DNA of 12,201 nt from an uncultured Flavobacteriales bacterium (GTDB taxonomy: Bacteria > Bacteroidota > Bacteroidia > Flavobacteriales > Crocinitomicaceae), in NCBI GenBank assembly GCA_946480085.1, contig CAMLHZ010000031.1, positions 1 through 12,201 of the forward strand. The letters run 5' to 3'. A program made the translations under genes and the position numbers. The notes under the pieces are model-generated. The model did no database searches, had not been told where the DNA came from, and saw only the letters and a program-made list of their open reading frames with translations. This document shows positions 1-5,448 of this stretch, piece after piece (positions within the stretch are counted from its first letter, which is position 1; each line of letters starts with the position of its first letter).

Positions 1-55
1 CCAATGTCAGACTGAGTGATTCCGTTACGAAACGGAATTGTATCGAAGGCTGACA
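1..55. repeat. Palindromic REP-like intergenic element
   Basis: The outer arms TGTCAG (5-10) and CTGACA (50-55) are inverted repeats. Inside them is a perfect 8-bp hairpin, ATTCCGTT (19-26) and AACGGAAT (31-38), with the loop ACGA. The flanks of the hairpin carry GACTGAG (10-16) and TCGAAG (43-48). Similar words recur in the elements near 763-787 and 1343-1383, which suggests a dispersed family of small palindromes. The element lies just past the 3' end of the minus-strand gene at 69-296, so it could also help end or stabilise that transcript, but no T-tract is visible. The left edge of the window may cut the element. Confidence 0.6.
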
Positions 56-68
56 AACCGATTCACGC

Positions 69-296
69 TCATTTATTAGCTTCCTTTTTCTTCTTCGACG
101 CATCCTTTTTACCTGCTTTTTCAGCTGGTGGATCTGGGACTTTTCCACCTTGCCTTTTGGCTTCGGATAATCCTATTGCAATTGCCTGATCTTTACTGGT
201 CACTTTCTTTCCGGAACCCGTTTTCAATTTCCCTTCTTTCATTTCGTGCATGGCCTTTTCCACCTTTTCGCCAGCCAACTTTCCATACTTTGCCAT
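69..296 (-). CDS. Small basic DUF6496-like protein
   Basis: A 75-residue, lysine-rich cytoplasmic protein with no signal peptide or membrane helix. The N-terminal half (KYGKLAGEKVEKAMHEMKEG) and the central QAIAIGLSEAKRQG match my memory of small Bacteroidota proteins labelled DUF6496. The molecular function of that family is not known to me. The tail, from about residue 52 on, is a low-complexity Lys/Ala/Glu stretch ending in KKKKEANK, which could contact nucleic acid (inference from charge only). I chose the ATG at 296 over the adjacent GTG at 299 because MAKYGK is the usual family start. GGAAG lies just upstream of the start. The gene follows the membrane protein gene at 307-651 after only 10 nt, so the two are probably cotranscribed. 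Confidence 0.8.
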   Translation of the reverse strand: MAKYGKLAGEKVEKAMHEMKEGKLKTGSGKKVTSKDQAIAIGLSEAKRQGGKVPDPPAEKAGKKDASKKKKEANK

Positions 297-306
297 CACT
301 TCCGCT

Positions 307-651
307 TTAAAAGAAAAACCCTACAAAAAACATCAACAAACCAATGGCAATAAGACCAACTGCGGCGAATAAAACCCATTTTAGAAAAGTCACGATCAAT
401 TCAAAATTCTCGCGTTTCTCTTCGCTCATTGCGTCCTTGATGATTCCTCTGAAATGAAAGATCATTCGTATAATGGGAAAACTCTTCTTCTTTTCTTCTT
501 CTTTTTCTTCACCTTCCGTATCGTCCTCATTCTTTTTCAAGCGAGAGATCACCCTGAAATACGAAAAAATGAAAACTATTGTATTAATGATTAGGCCCGT
601 AACCATCAACCAGATCCCAATAAATTGGACCATATTTATGTTCATTTCCAT
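307..651 (-). CDS. Small two-helix membrane protein, unknown function
   Basis: A 114-residue protein that I do not recognise. It has a hydrophobic helix at about residues 8-32 and another at about 88-112, joined by a soluble segment. That segment holds a highly charged Asp/Glu/Lys run (about 39-56) and then an amphipathic basic stretch (IIRMIFHFRGIIKDAM). The layout suggests a helical hairpin in the inner membrane with the charged loop on one side. I chose the ATG at 651, which begins MEMNINMVQF and comes just before the first helix. The longer open frame starts with a GTG at 771 inside a repeat element and adds 40 residues of unlikely sequence. The protein ends abruptly in GFFF right after helix 2. 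It is the upstream gene of a likely two-gene unit with the DUF6496-like gene. Confidence 0.7.
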   Translation of the reverse strand: MEMNINMVQFIGIWLMVTGLIINTIVFIFSYFRVISRLKKNEDDTEGEEKEEEKKKSFPIIRMIFHFRGIIKDAMSEEKRENFELIVTFLKWVLFAAVGLIAIGLLMFFVGFFF

Positions 652-761
652 ATTACTAAATGTAACTGCCTTTTTTTCCGAAAACAATAAAATCCAAAGT
701 ATTTGAAACAATTTCAAATTTTGTGTAACTGACTGAAAAATGAATACATCTATCTTTATAT

Positions 762-850
762 CTCGACTCACTTCGACTGCGCTCAGTGCAGGCCGCTCGA
801 TAACCTTCGGTAAGGAGGTTAGATTCCGAAAAAAGGTGACTGAGCACCTG
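762..850. repeat. Compound palindromic repeat in divergent spacer
   Basis: The 239-bp spacer between the divergent genes (652-890) contains a compound palindromic element. CACT (769-772) and AGTG (785-788) enclose TCGACTGCGCTC. GCTCAGT (781-787) is repeated inverted as ACTGAGC (839-845). Three local hairpins are visible: CCTT-CGGT-AAGG (804-815), the competing AACCT/AGGTT (802-806 and 816-820), and AGGTG-ACTGAG-CACCT (834-849). The CACTTCGACTGCGCTCAGTG core is the kind of dispersed palindrome often seen between bacterial genes; when translated it gives the spurious peptide ACTERSRSE. The rest of the spacer, 652-761, is AT-rich. It holds TATCTTTA (751-758), one base off a TAnnTTTG promoter box, but no properly spaced -33 box. 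Confidence 0.65.
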
Positions 851-890
851 TCTGCCGAACAAGTAAGGAGTTGAACTCAATTTCTAGAAA

Positions 891-1310
891 ATGAAAAGAG
901 AAGATATGAATATCAACGACGATGGTCCGAATAAAGGTGAAGGAAGTGATTCCGATTCAATGAAAACCATGTCGTCGTGTACCCGAAAATTGTCAAAAGA
1001 TGGTTTTACCGTGCAGTTCAAAGCACATAAAAGGGGTTTGGAATCGTTGGACACCAATAAGATCTTTGAACCCAAAGACGTGAAGATCGTGAACTTTTAT
1101 CGATTTGAAGGTGAATCTGACCCGTCGGACAACGCGATTTTGTATGCGATAGAAACCAATAACGGTGAAAAAGGAACGCTTGTAGATGCATATGGTGTTT
1201 ACACCGATCTGAAGGTTTCTGACTTTGTGAAACAAGTAGAGGAATTTCAAAAGGCGAACACATTGCCGCCCTCGGTGGAAGATGCACCAGAAAGCCAGGA
1301 AGGAGGTTGA
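891..1310 (+). CDS. 'Phosphoribosylpyrophosphate synthetase'-labelled small protein
   Basis: A 139-residue soluble protein. The segment from about residue 60 to 104, with the landmarks FYRFEGESDPSD, ILYAIETNNG and GTLVDAYGVY, matches a small Bacteroidota family commonly labelled phosphoribosylpyrophosphate synthetase. That label is doubtful here, because the protein is less than half the length of a real PRPP synthetase (about 310 residues) and shows no PRPP-binding loop. Its function should be treated as unknown. Family members usually begin near MKTMSSCTRKL, so translation could start at residue 24 (position 960). Residues 1-23 are acidic and low in complexity, and so is the tail (PPSVEDAPESQEGG). 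The start at 891 is only the longest ATG frame; an AAGGAG at 865-870 is too distant to act as its ribosome site. Confidence 0.75.
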   Translation: MKREDMNINDDGPNKGEGSDSDSMKTMSSCTRKLSKDGFTVQFKAHKRGLESLDTNKIFEPKDVKIVNFYRFEGESDPSDNAILYAIETNNGEKGTLVDAYGVYTDLKVSDFVKQVEEFQKANTLPPSVEDAPESQEGG

Positions 1311-1342
1311 TTTTTGTTAGAAAGAACGAATTGGGTTAGCTT

Positions 1343-1383
1343 GTAAGGGCGAAGGTGACTACAGAGTCGAAGTCCGCCCTTAC
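1343..1383. repeat. Inverted repeat between convergent genes
   Basis: A perfect 9-bp inverted repeat, GTAAGGGCG (1343-1351) and CGCCCTTAC (1375-1383), encloses 23 nt. Within these, GAC (1357-1359) and GTC (1366-1368) could extend the structure. It fills the 77-bp gap between two converging genes, so it could work as a two-way transcript end or 3' stabiliser, although no clean T-tract follows either arm. On the minus strand the enclosed part contains ACTTCGACT, shared with the element at 762-850, so it may be a diverged member of the same repeat family. Confidence 0.6.
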
Positions 1384-1387
1384 TTGA

Positions 1388-2239
1388 TTATTGATTAATC
1401 AGCATAATCTCCATCGACCCTTTATTCCATGCATGCATGTTGGTTGCACTCCAAATACGCACAGCTGGCGGATACAAAGCTTGTATTTCAGGAATGAATT
1501 CCTTCGAATTGGCATTTCTGTAAGTTAGTTCAAATGTCCATAGTTTGTTGTTCACGATTGCTGGACCTGTGATATCCAACAAAGTATCGCCTGTAAAATT
1601 CGCGTTCTGGTAAATCACCAATCGAACACCTGCAGGAATCGCAATTCCGTCGAATGTGTGAGCTGAAGCTTTAGGAGCAATTTTAGCGATACTGCTATAC
1701 TTCCCTACTCCTATGATCTCTGAAAAACGATCTTCATGAAAAGCCTTTGAGAATCCATGATTCTGAAACTCATCGTAGATCAATCCACCACTAAAATGCA
1801 CCAACTTGCGGTTATAGACTGAACCTGAATTCTCTGCTTTCGCTCTCAGTTCTGCATCTTTCTTAGCCTGTTCAAACGCTCGTTGTTGCTTTGCTTTCAA
1901 GGCCTGAATTTCTGCGATTCGGTCTGTAGCTGCCTGATCTGCACGATGACTCAGAATTTCCGAATAAATCAATTCTGCCTCGTTGTAATTCTGTTGCAGC
2001 ATTAACTCTTCGGCACGAGTTGTCAATAATTGATACTCTGCTTCTGTGATTGCCGGTGAAGTGTTCGATTTCGTTTGCTGTGCGCGCATTTGCATTTGTG
2101 AACGAACCATTCCAATCACCTTTGCTGATTCCGTTACTACTGGATCACGTTCAAAATCAGCCTGTGTATCTCCGGGAGTACGTTGCGCAAATGAACAAAC
2201 AGAAGTTCCAAGTAAAATGAGTGTAAGTAAGTGTTTCAT
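1388..2239 (-). CDS. Exported TPR-like protein with crystallin-like C-terminal domain
   Basis: A 283-residue protein. Residues 1-19 (MKHLLTLILLGTSVCSFAQ) form a signal peptide with a likely cut near FAQ; the Cys does not sit in a good lipobox. Residues about 66-100 look like one TPR-type helical pair (EYQLLTTRAEELMLQQNYNEA), followed by a charged helix rich in Ala/Lys/Glu to about 137. Residues about 143-283 form a beta-rich domain. Its LVIYQNANFTGDTLLDITGP fits the Y-x6-G signature of a beta/gamma-crystallin Greek key (Tyr210, Gly217), and the end WNKGSMEIML resembles the closing strand of such motifs. The crystallin link is inference from motif shape. The protein is a clear paralogue of the next gene upstream (2375-3286), with shared FDGIAIP and TGPAIVNN blocks. 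A MITE-like element lies directly before its start, so it may lack a native promoter or depend on readthrough. Confidence 0.8.
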   Translation of the reverse strand: MKHLLTLILLGTSVCSFAQRTPGDTQADFERDPVVTESAKVIGMVRSQMQMRAQQTKSNTSPAITEAEYQLLTTRAEELMLQQNYNEAELIYSEILSHRADQAATDRIAEIQALKAKQQRAFEQAKKDAELRAKAENSGSVYNRKLVHFSGGLIYDEFQNHGFSKAFHEDRFSEIIGVGKYSSIAKIAPKASAHTFDGIAIPAGVRLVIYQNANFTGDTLLDITGPAIVNNKLWTFELTYRNANSKEFIPEIQALYPPAVRIWSATNMHAWNKGSMEIMLINQ

Positions 2240-2255
2240 TTTTAATTCATATTAA

Positions 2256-2359
2256 GGTTGCAACCTTTTCTCCCCTTGAGGGGAGATTAAGAGGGGTGGC
2301 CACCTCCCTCAATCCCTCACTATCTGACTGCAAACAGGCAGGCTCAAGGAGGGAGGTTG
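2256..2359. mobile_element. MITE-like non-coding element with terminal inverted repeats
   Basis: A 104-bp element with no ORF, lying between two paralogous minus-strand genes. Its left part reads CAACCTTTTCTCCCCTTGAG from 2261. The reverse complement of the right end (from 2359) reads CAACCTCCCTCCTTGAG, so the termini are imperfect inverted repeats. Internal structure includes a perfect 7-bp hairpin TCTCCCC-TTGA-GGGGAGA (2269-2286) and a 9-bp inverted repeat ACCTCCCTC (2302-2310) with GAGGGAGGT (2349-2357). ATTAA occurs immediately outside both ends (2251-2255 and 2360-2364), which would fit a 5-bp target-site duplication, although an AT-rich 5-mer can recur by chance. No transposase is present, so it would have been moved by an enzyme encoded elsewhere. 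Confidence 0.55.
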
Positions 2360-2374
2360 ATTAACCAGTTAATT

Positions 2375-3286
2375 TTAGTTATTCGTTATCATCATCGAAC
2401 CCGAAATCCATTGATTCATATCGCTCGAACTCCACGATCTTGTGGCTACCGGAAATACTGTTTCAAGCGGTCCGTTAAATTTCATGGTTAAGATTTCCTG
2501 AGTTTCGGAAGAAGTGTTTTTGCTAATGTTGTTAATGATCGCCGGTCCTGTAACGTCTAAAAGAACCGTTCCTTTGTAATTCGGCTGACTGTAAATCACC
2601 AAACGCATATTCGGCGGAACAGCAATTCCGTCAAGGGTTTTAAAGCTGGAATAGATCAAAGAATTGTCGATTACAGGATAGCTTCCCGGCTTCATATAAT
2701 CCGAAAACGGATCTTTTGAATAAGCCTTCGAAGAATATTCATCGATTCGGGCATCAGAAATAAGTAAACCGCTAAACATGACTTTCTTCCACATTTCCTG
2801 GTAAGCTTTTGCTTCTGCAATTCGATCTATCGCATATTTCTGGTTGTTGATCTTCAACGCAGCATTGTATTTCTCAATGGCCGCATCGTATTTCATTTCC
2901 GCCAGCAAACTATCTGCAGTATCAACTAACAATTGGTATTCCGTGCGATTGGCTCTGGCAATTTCTGCATCACAACGTGCAATCTGATCAACGACATATT
3001 GCTCGCGTTTAATCGTAAGTGCCTGGTTGTACTGTTTTTTTGCTTCCGTAAAGTTGTTTTGATTGAACAATTGATCCGCTGCAAGAACCATATCGTTGTA
3101 CTGCGCTTCGGCTTCCTCTTGTTCCTTGCGGGCTTTTGTTTCGTCGGATGTACGTTTAATTTCACGTCCTATAGTAGAGACCGAACCAAAGATAACCTGC
3201 GCTCCCTGCGGATTGATCTGTGCATGCAGTTCACCTGAAAATCCTGTAGAAAGCAATAGAAAGAGAAAAAGTACGCGTTGAACCAT
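2375..3286 (-). CDS. Exported TPR protein with crystallin-like C-terminal domain (paralogue)
   Basis: A 303-residue protein. Residues 1-23 form a signal peptide (MVQRVLFLFLLLSTGFSGELHA). I chose the ATG at 3286 because it places this signal at the N-terminus; the longer frame starts upstream of a likely promoter box. Two TPR-like units follow, at about 61-95 (DQLFNQNNFTEAKKQYNQAL) and 116-150 (DSLLAEMKYDAAIEKYNAAL). Residues about 167-303 form the same beta-rich domain as in the downstream paralogue. LVIYSQPNYKGTVLLDVTGP again shows Tyr-x6-Gly (Tyr232, Gly239), followed by AIINN and the closing NQWISGSMMI. The TPRs suggest protein contacts and the C-terminal domain resembles a Greek-key fold, but no enzymatic residues stand out. 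The gene lies 89 nt downstream of the WG-repeat gene at 3376-5205 and probably has its own promoter as well. Confidence 0.82.
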   Translation of the reverse strand: MVQRVLFLFLLLSTGFSGELHAQINPQGAQVIFGSVSTIGREIKRTSDETKARKEQEEAEAQYNDMVLAADQLFNQNNFTEAKKQYNQALTIKREQYVVDQIARCDAEIARANRTEYQLLVDTADSLLAEMKYDAAIEKYNAALKINNQKYAIDRIAEAKAYQEMWKKVMFSGLLISDARIDEYSSKAYSKDPFSDYMKPGSYPVIDNSLIYSSFKTLDGIAVPPNMRLVIYSQPNYKGTVLLDVTGPAIINNISKNTSSETQEILTMKFNGPLETVFPVATRSWSSSDMNQWISGSMMITNN

Positions 3287-3310
3287 GTGCTTGAAAAAGC
3301 CACAGAGTAA

Positions 3311-3318
3311 CAAATTTA
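3311..3318 (-). promoter_or_regulatory. Candidate Bacteroidota -7 box (TAAATTTG)
   Basis: Read on the minus strand, 3318 to 3311 is TAAATTTG, a full match to the TAnnTTTG box of Bacteroidota housekeeping promoters. It lies 24 nt before the start codon at 3286, giving a short leader. The nearest TTG-like -33 word (CAA on the plus strand at 3335-3337) is spaced by 16 nt, shorter than the usual 19-21, so the promoter is only tentative. Confidence 0.4.
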
Positions 3319-3375
3319 GTGCCAGTTCTCGATACAACCTCCTTCGTCAAATACTAGAGCTTGCAATCACAACAT

Positions 3376-5205
3376 CTAAAGTGACGACAATCGATTTCCG
3401 TCCAGATCATAAAACTCGGTTTTTGAATAGTGATCCTTACTCACAGCAATAGCTCCATCAATAAATTCAGAAACGACCATATCTGGTAAGTTCAGTATTT
3501 CTTTTCCAGACGGAAGGTCATATAAAATCACCCTTTTGTCGGAATAAATATGATAAGTCATCAACGCTCTGTTTTCAGAACAGAAATAAACCTTGCTATT
3601 GCTTTTCTGCGGGATCAAACCTTTTCCATTTATATCGGAAATGCCTAATGCCTGATTTTCATAATTAACGGTGAAATATTGAGGCAGGAGTTTAGTGGTA
3701 TCACCATTAATAAAAGCCAACGACGCACCTCTAAATTCTGTTAGAGAATGTACAACTTCCCCTTTTTCATTGATTACCTCAGCTCCTTTACTACTTTTAA
3801 CAGGACTTCGTGTCATTAAACCATTGCAGAACCATGAATTGTGAAGTCCATAATCACCAAATAAATAACCAATTGGAAACAATTCACTACCTGTATGATC
3901 GATCAACGTCCATCCTTCTCCGCGCACTGACACCTTAGCGTATCCATTTTTAATATCCTCGATTCCATCGTAACGCAGTTTTTTCAAACATTTCCCTTTC
4001 TTGTTAATCACTATCCATTGCGAAGTCTGTTTTCCGTCCTGTTCTGAACTCGTTTTCACAAATGCAGATCCGTTATAGAAGTGACCTGCACTACTATATT
4101 GAAAATCGATAACAAGCTGTCCAGTGGTATCCACAAATCCCCATTTACTTCCATTGTGTACAGCAAGTAATCCATTGTGGTAATCTTTTACATATTGATA
4201 GTTCAATTGTATTGCTTCTCTTCCGTTTCTATTCACCAGCGCAAAAGTGTCTTTCCCTTTTTCCAGAATAGCAAAACCTTCAGAAAAGGAACGAATTCTG
4301 TTGTAATGCAGAACTGCTAAGCATTCTCCTTTCGAGTTCAGAAGCACTTGTTTTATACGTTGATACAACATTTCATCGAATTGAACAAGGCCATTCGTTT
4401 CTGTCCTATCATCTTTGACACGAATCGCGGCTGAGTACCTATCGGTATCCAATTTCTCTAAATAAGCATAATACTTTTCGCCAAGAAACTCGCCTTTCGT
4501 ATTTACCAAACTCAAACCATTTGATGAAGTAGCAATTGCAACTCCATCTCGTCCAAATGGTGTAATACTCATGATATTCAACGGACCCAATTTCTTTCCA
4601 TTTCCATCAGAAAATCCGTAAACCATTTTATCCTGAATCACCACTCCTGAAAAGAAAACGCCGTTTCCAAGAGGTTTGTTTATTTGAAATGGGATGGACA
4701 ATTGATTTCCCTCAAGATCGATCAGAGAATAATCGCCTTCTTCATCCATTACCAAAGTGCTATTCGTTTTCTGATAGGCCAATTCTTTTTCAGAAGGTTC
4801 TTTACCCAATGAGCCCATCTCACCCCATACCATTCCGTGACCAACAGAATAGTACTTTTTAGACCACTTACCTTTCCCTGTTTTGAAGCGAAAATGAACG
4901 GGCATCTTGTCGTGCGATCTTGCGTAATGATACCTTTCAACAACAGTGATCCGTTTCACATTTTTGTAAATAGCGGCATATATGGTATCATATCGTTGTT
5001 CCCGGTCACGTTCTGGACAACAACCACAAAAATTTATTTCACAACAGTTGTGACTGTGATTACAGTTATATCTTGGCATAACTGTCATGAAATCTTGAGT
5101 ACTAATCTCGATTTCGTTTATTTTCAACTGAAGGTGAGTAGAATCCATTTGTGCCTTCGCATTAAGACAGAAAAAGGAAATTAGAATGAAAAGGATATTT
5201 CGCAT
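3376..5205 (-). CDS. Exported WG-repeat protein with Cys/His-rich segment
   Basis: A 609-residue protein beginning with a signal peptide (MRNILFILISFFCLNAKAQ, residues 1-19). I chose the ATG at 5205 over one ten codons upstream because it puts the signal at the N-terminus. Most of the chain is degenerate WG-type repeats, the clearest being KWGFVDTTGQLVIDFQY near 354-370. Others have the form x-L-V/I-D/N-x-x-G, as in YSLIDLEGN (159), LSLVNTKGEF (231), FALVNRNGRE (321), WTLIDHTGS (432) and TEFYDLDGN (597). WG repeats usually form beta-rich scaffold or binding surfaces; no catalytic site is evident. Before the repeats, residues 48-63 hold six Cys and two His (NCNHSHNCCEINFCGCC), unusual for an exported repeat protein and possibly a metal site or disulfide knot. 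It is divergent from the larger WG gene at 5449 and upstream of two paralogous exported genes. Confidence 0.82.
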   Translation of the reverse strand: MRNILFILISFFCLNAKAQMDSTHLQLKINEIEISTQDFMTVMPRYNCNHSHNCCEINFCGCCPERDREQRYDTIYAAIYKNVKRITVVERYHYARSHDKMPVHFRFKTGKGKWSKKYYSVGHGMVWGEMGSLGKEPSEKELAYQKTNSTLVMDEEGDYSLIDLEGNQLSIPFQINKPLGNGVFFSGVVIQDKMVYGFSDGNGKKLGPLNIMSITPFGRDGVAIATSSNGLSLVNTKGEFLGEKYYAYLEKLDTDRYSAAIRVKDDRTETNGLVQFDEMLYQRIKQVLLNSKGECLAVLHYNRIRSFSEGFAILEKGKDTFALVNRNGREAIQLNYQYVKDYHNGLLAVHNGSKWGFVDTTGQLVIDFQYSSAGHFYNGSAFVKTSSEQDGKQTSQWIVINKKGKCLKKLRYDGIEDIKNGYAKVSVRGEGWTLIDHTGSELFPIGYLFGDYGLHNSWFCNGLMTRSPVKSSKGAEVINEKGEVVHSLTEFRGASLAFINGDTTKLLPQYFTVNYENQALGISDINGKGLIPQKSNSKVYFCSENRALMTYHIYSDKRVILYDLPSGKEILNLPDMVVSEFIDGAIAVSKDHYSKTEFYDLDGNRLSSL

Positions 5206-5327
5206 GTTTTGTTCGTTGTCAAGAACTGCTACCACTACATTGGAAAATGGTTCACCAACATGTATAGCAATTGCCGTATTTTAATCGTTTACTGCTCTAC
5301 TACTGTAACTTACTATAGGAGAAACAT

Positions 5328-5335
5328 TATTTTTG
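5328..5335 (+). promoter_or_regulatory. Candidate -7 box (TATTTTTG) for the large WG gene
   Basis: TATTTTTG fits TAnnTTTG and points toward the gene starting at 5449. No TTG-like -33 word is found at the usual distance, so this is a weak call. If used, the transcript leader would contain the whole palindrome at 5339-5427. In the same 243-bp divergent spacer, a TAAGTTTG on the minus strand (5437 to 5430) points the other way but lies far from the gene at 5205. Confidence 0.25.
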
Positions 5336-5338
5336 GTA

Positions 5339-5427
5339 TCGACTTCAGATGCTGGCGCGAGTCTCCAGACTCGTGCTACTTTATACTAAGACACGAGCGC
5401 GACGCTCGCGCCAGCAAACAGAGTCGA
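5339..5427. repeat. Large compound palindrome in divergent spacer
   Basis: GCTGGCGCGAG (5351-5361) and CTCGCGCCAGC (5405-5415) are a perfect 11-bp inverted repeat. Outside it, TCGACT (5339-5344) and AGTCGA (5422-5427) pair again across a 6-nt bulge on each side. Inside, each arm can fold on its own: CGAGTC-TCCA-GACTCG (5358-5373) and CGAGCG-CGA-CGCTCG (5394-5408). A central pairing of CTCGTG (5370-5375) with CACGAG (5392-5397) is also possible. It can therefore form either one long hairpin or two neighbouring ones. It is far more GC-rich than its surroundings and resembles dispersed palindromes whose spurious translation reads HERDARAS. It sits just upstream of the start at 5449, in the leader or promoter region. 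Confidence 0.7.
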
Positions 5428-5448
5428 CACAAACTTATTGAACTAGTT

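Noticed and set aside
652..771. Upstream GTG start at 771 for the small membrane protein
   Set aside because: The extra 40 residues run into the repeat element and add an unlikely segment; MEMNINMVQF at 651 fits a natural start.
656..880. 74-residue minus-strand ORF (contains ACTERSRSE)
   Set aside because: It is the spurious translation of the palindromic repeat at 762-850 and has no family likeness.
5209..5448. 80-residue N-terminal extension of the large WG gene in open frame
   Set aside because: It translates the palindromic repeat and has no signal peptide; a good signal peptide starts at the ATG at 5449.
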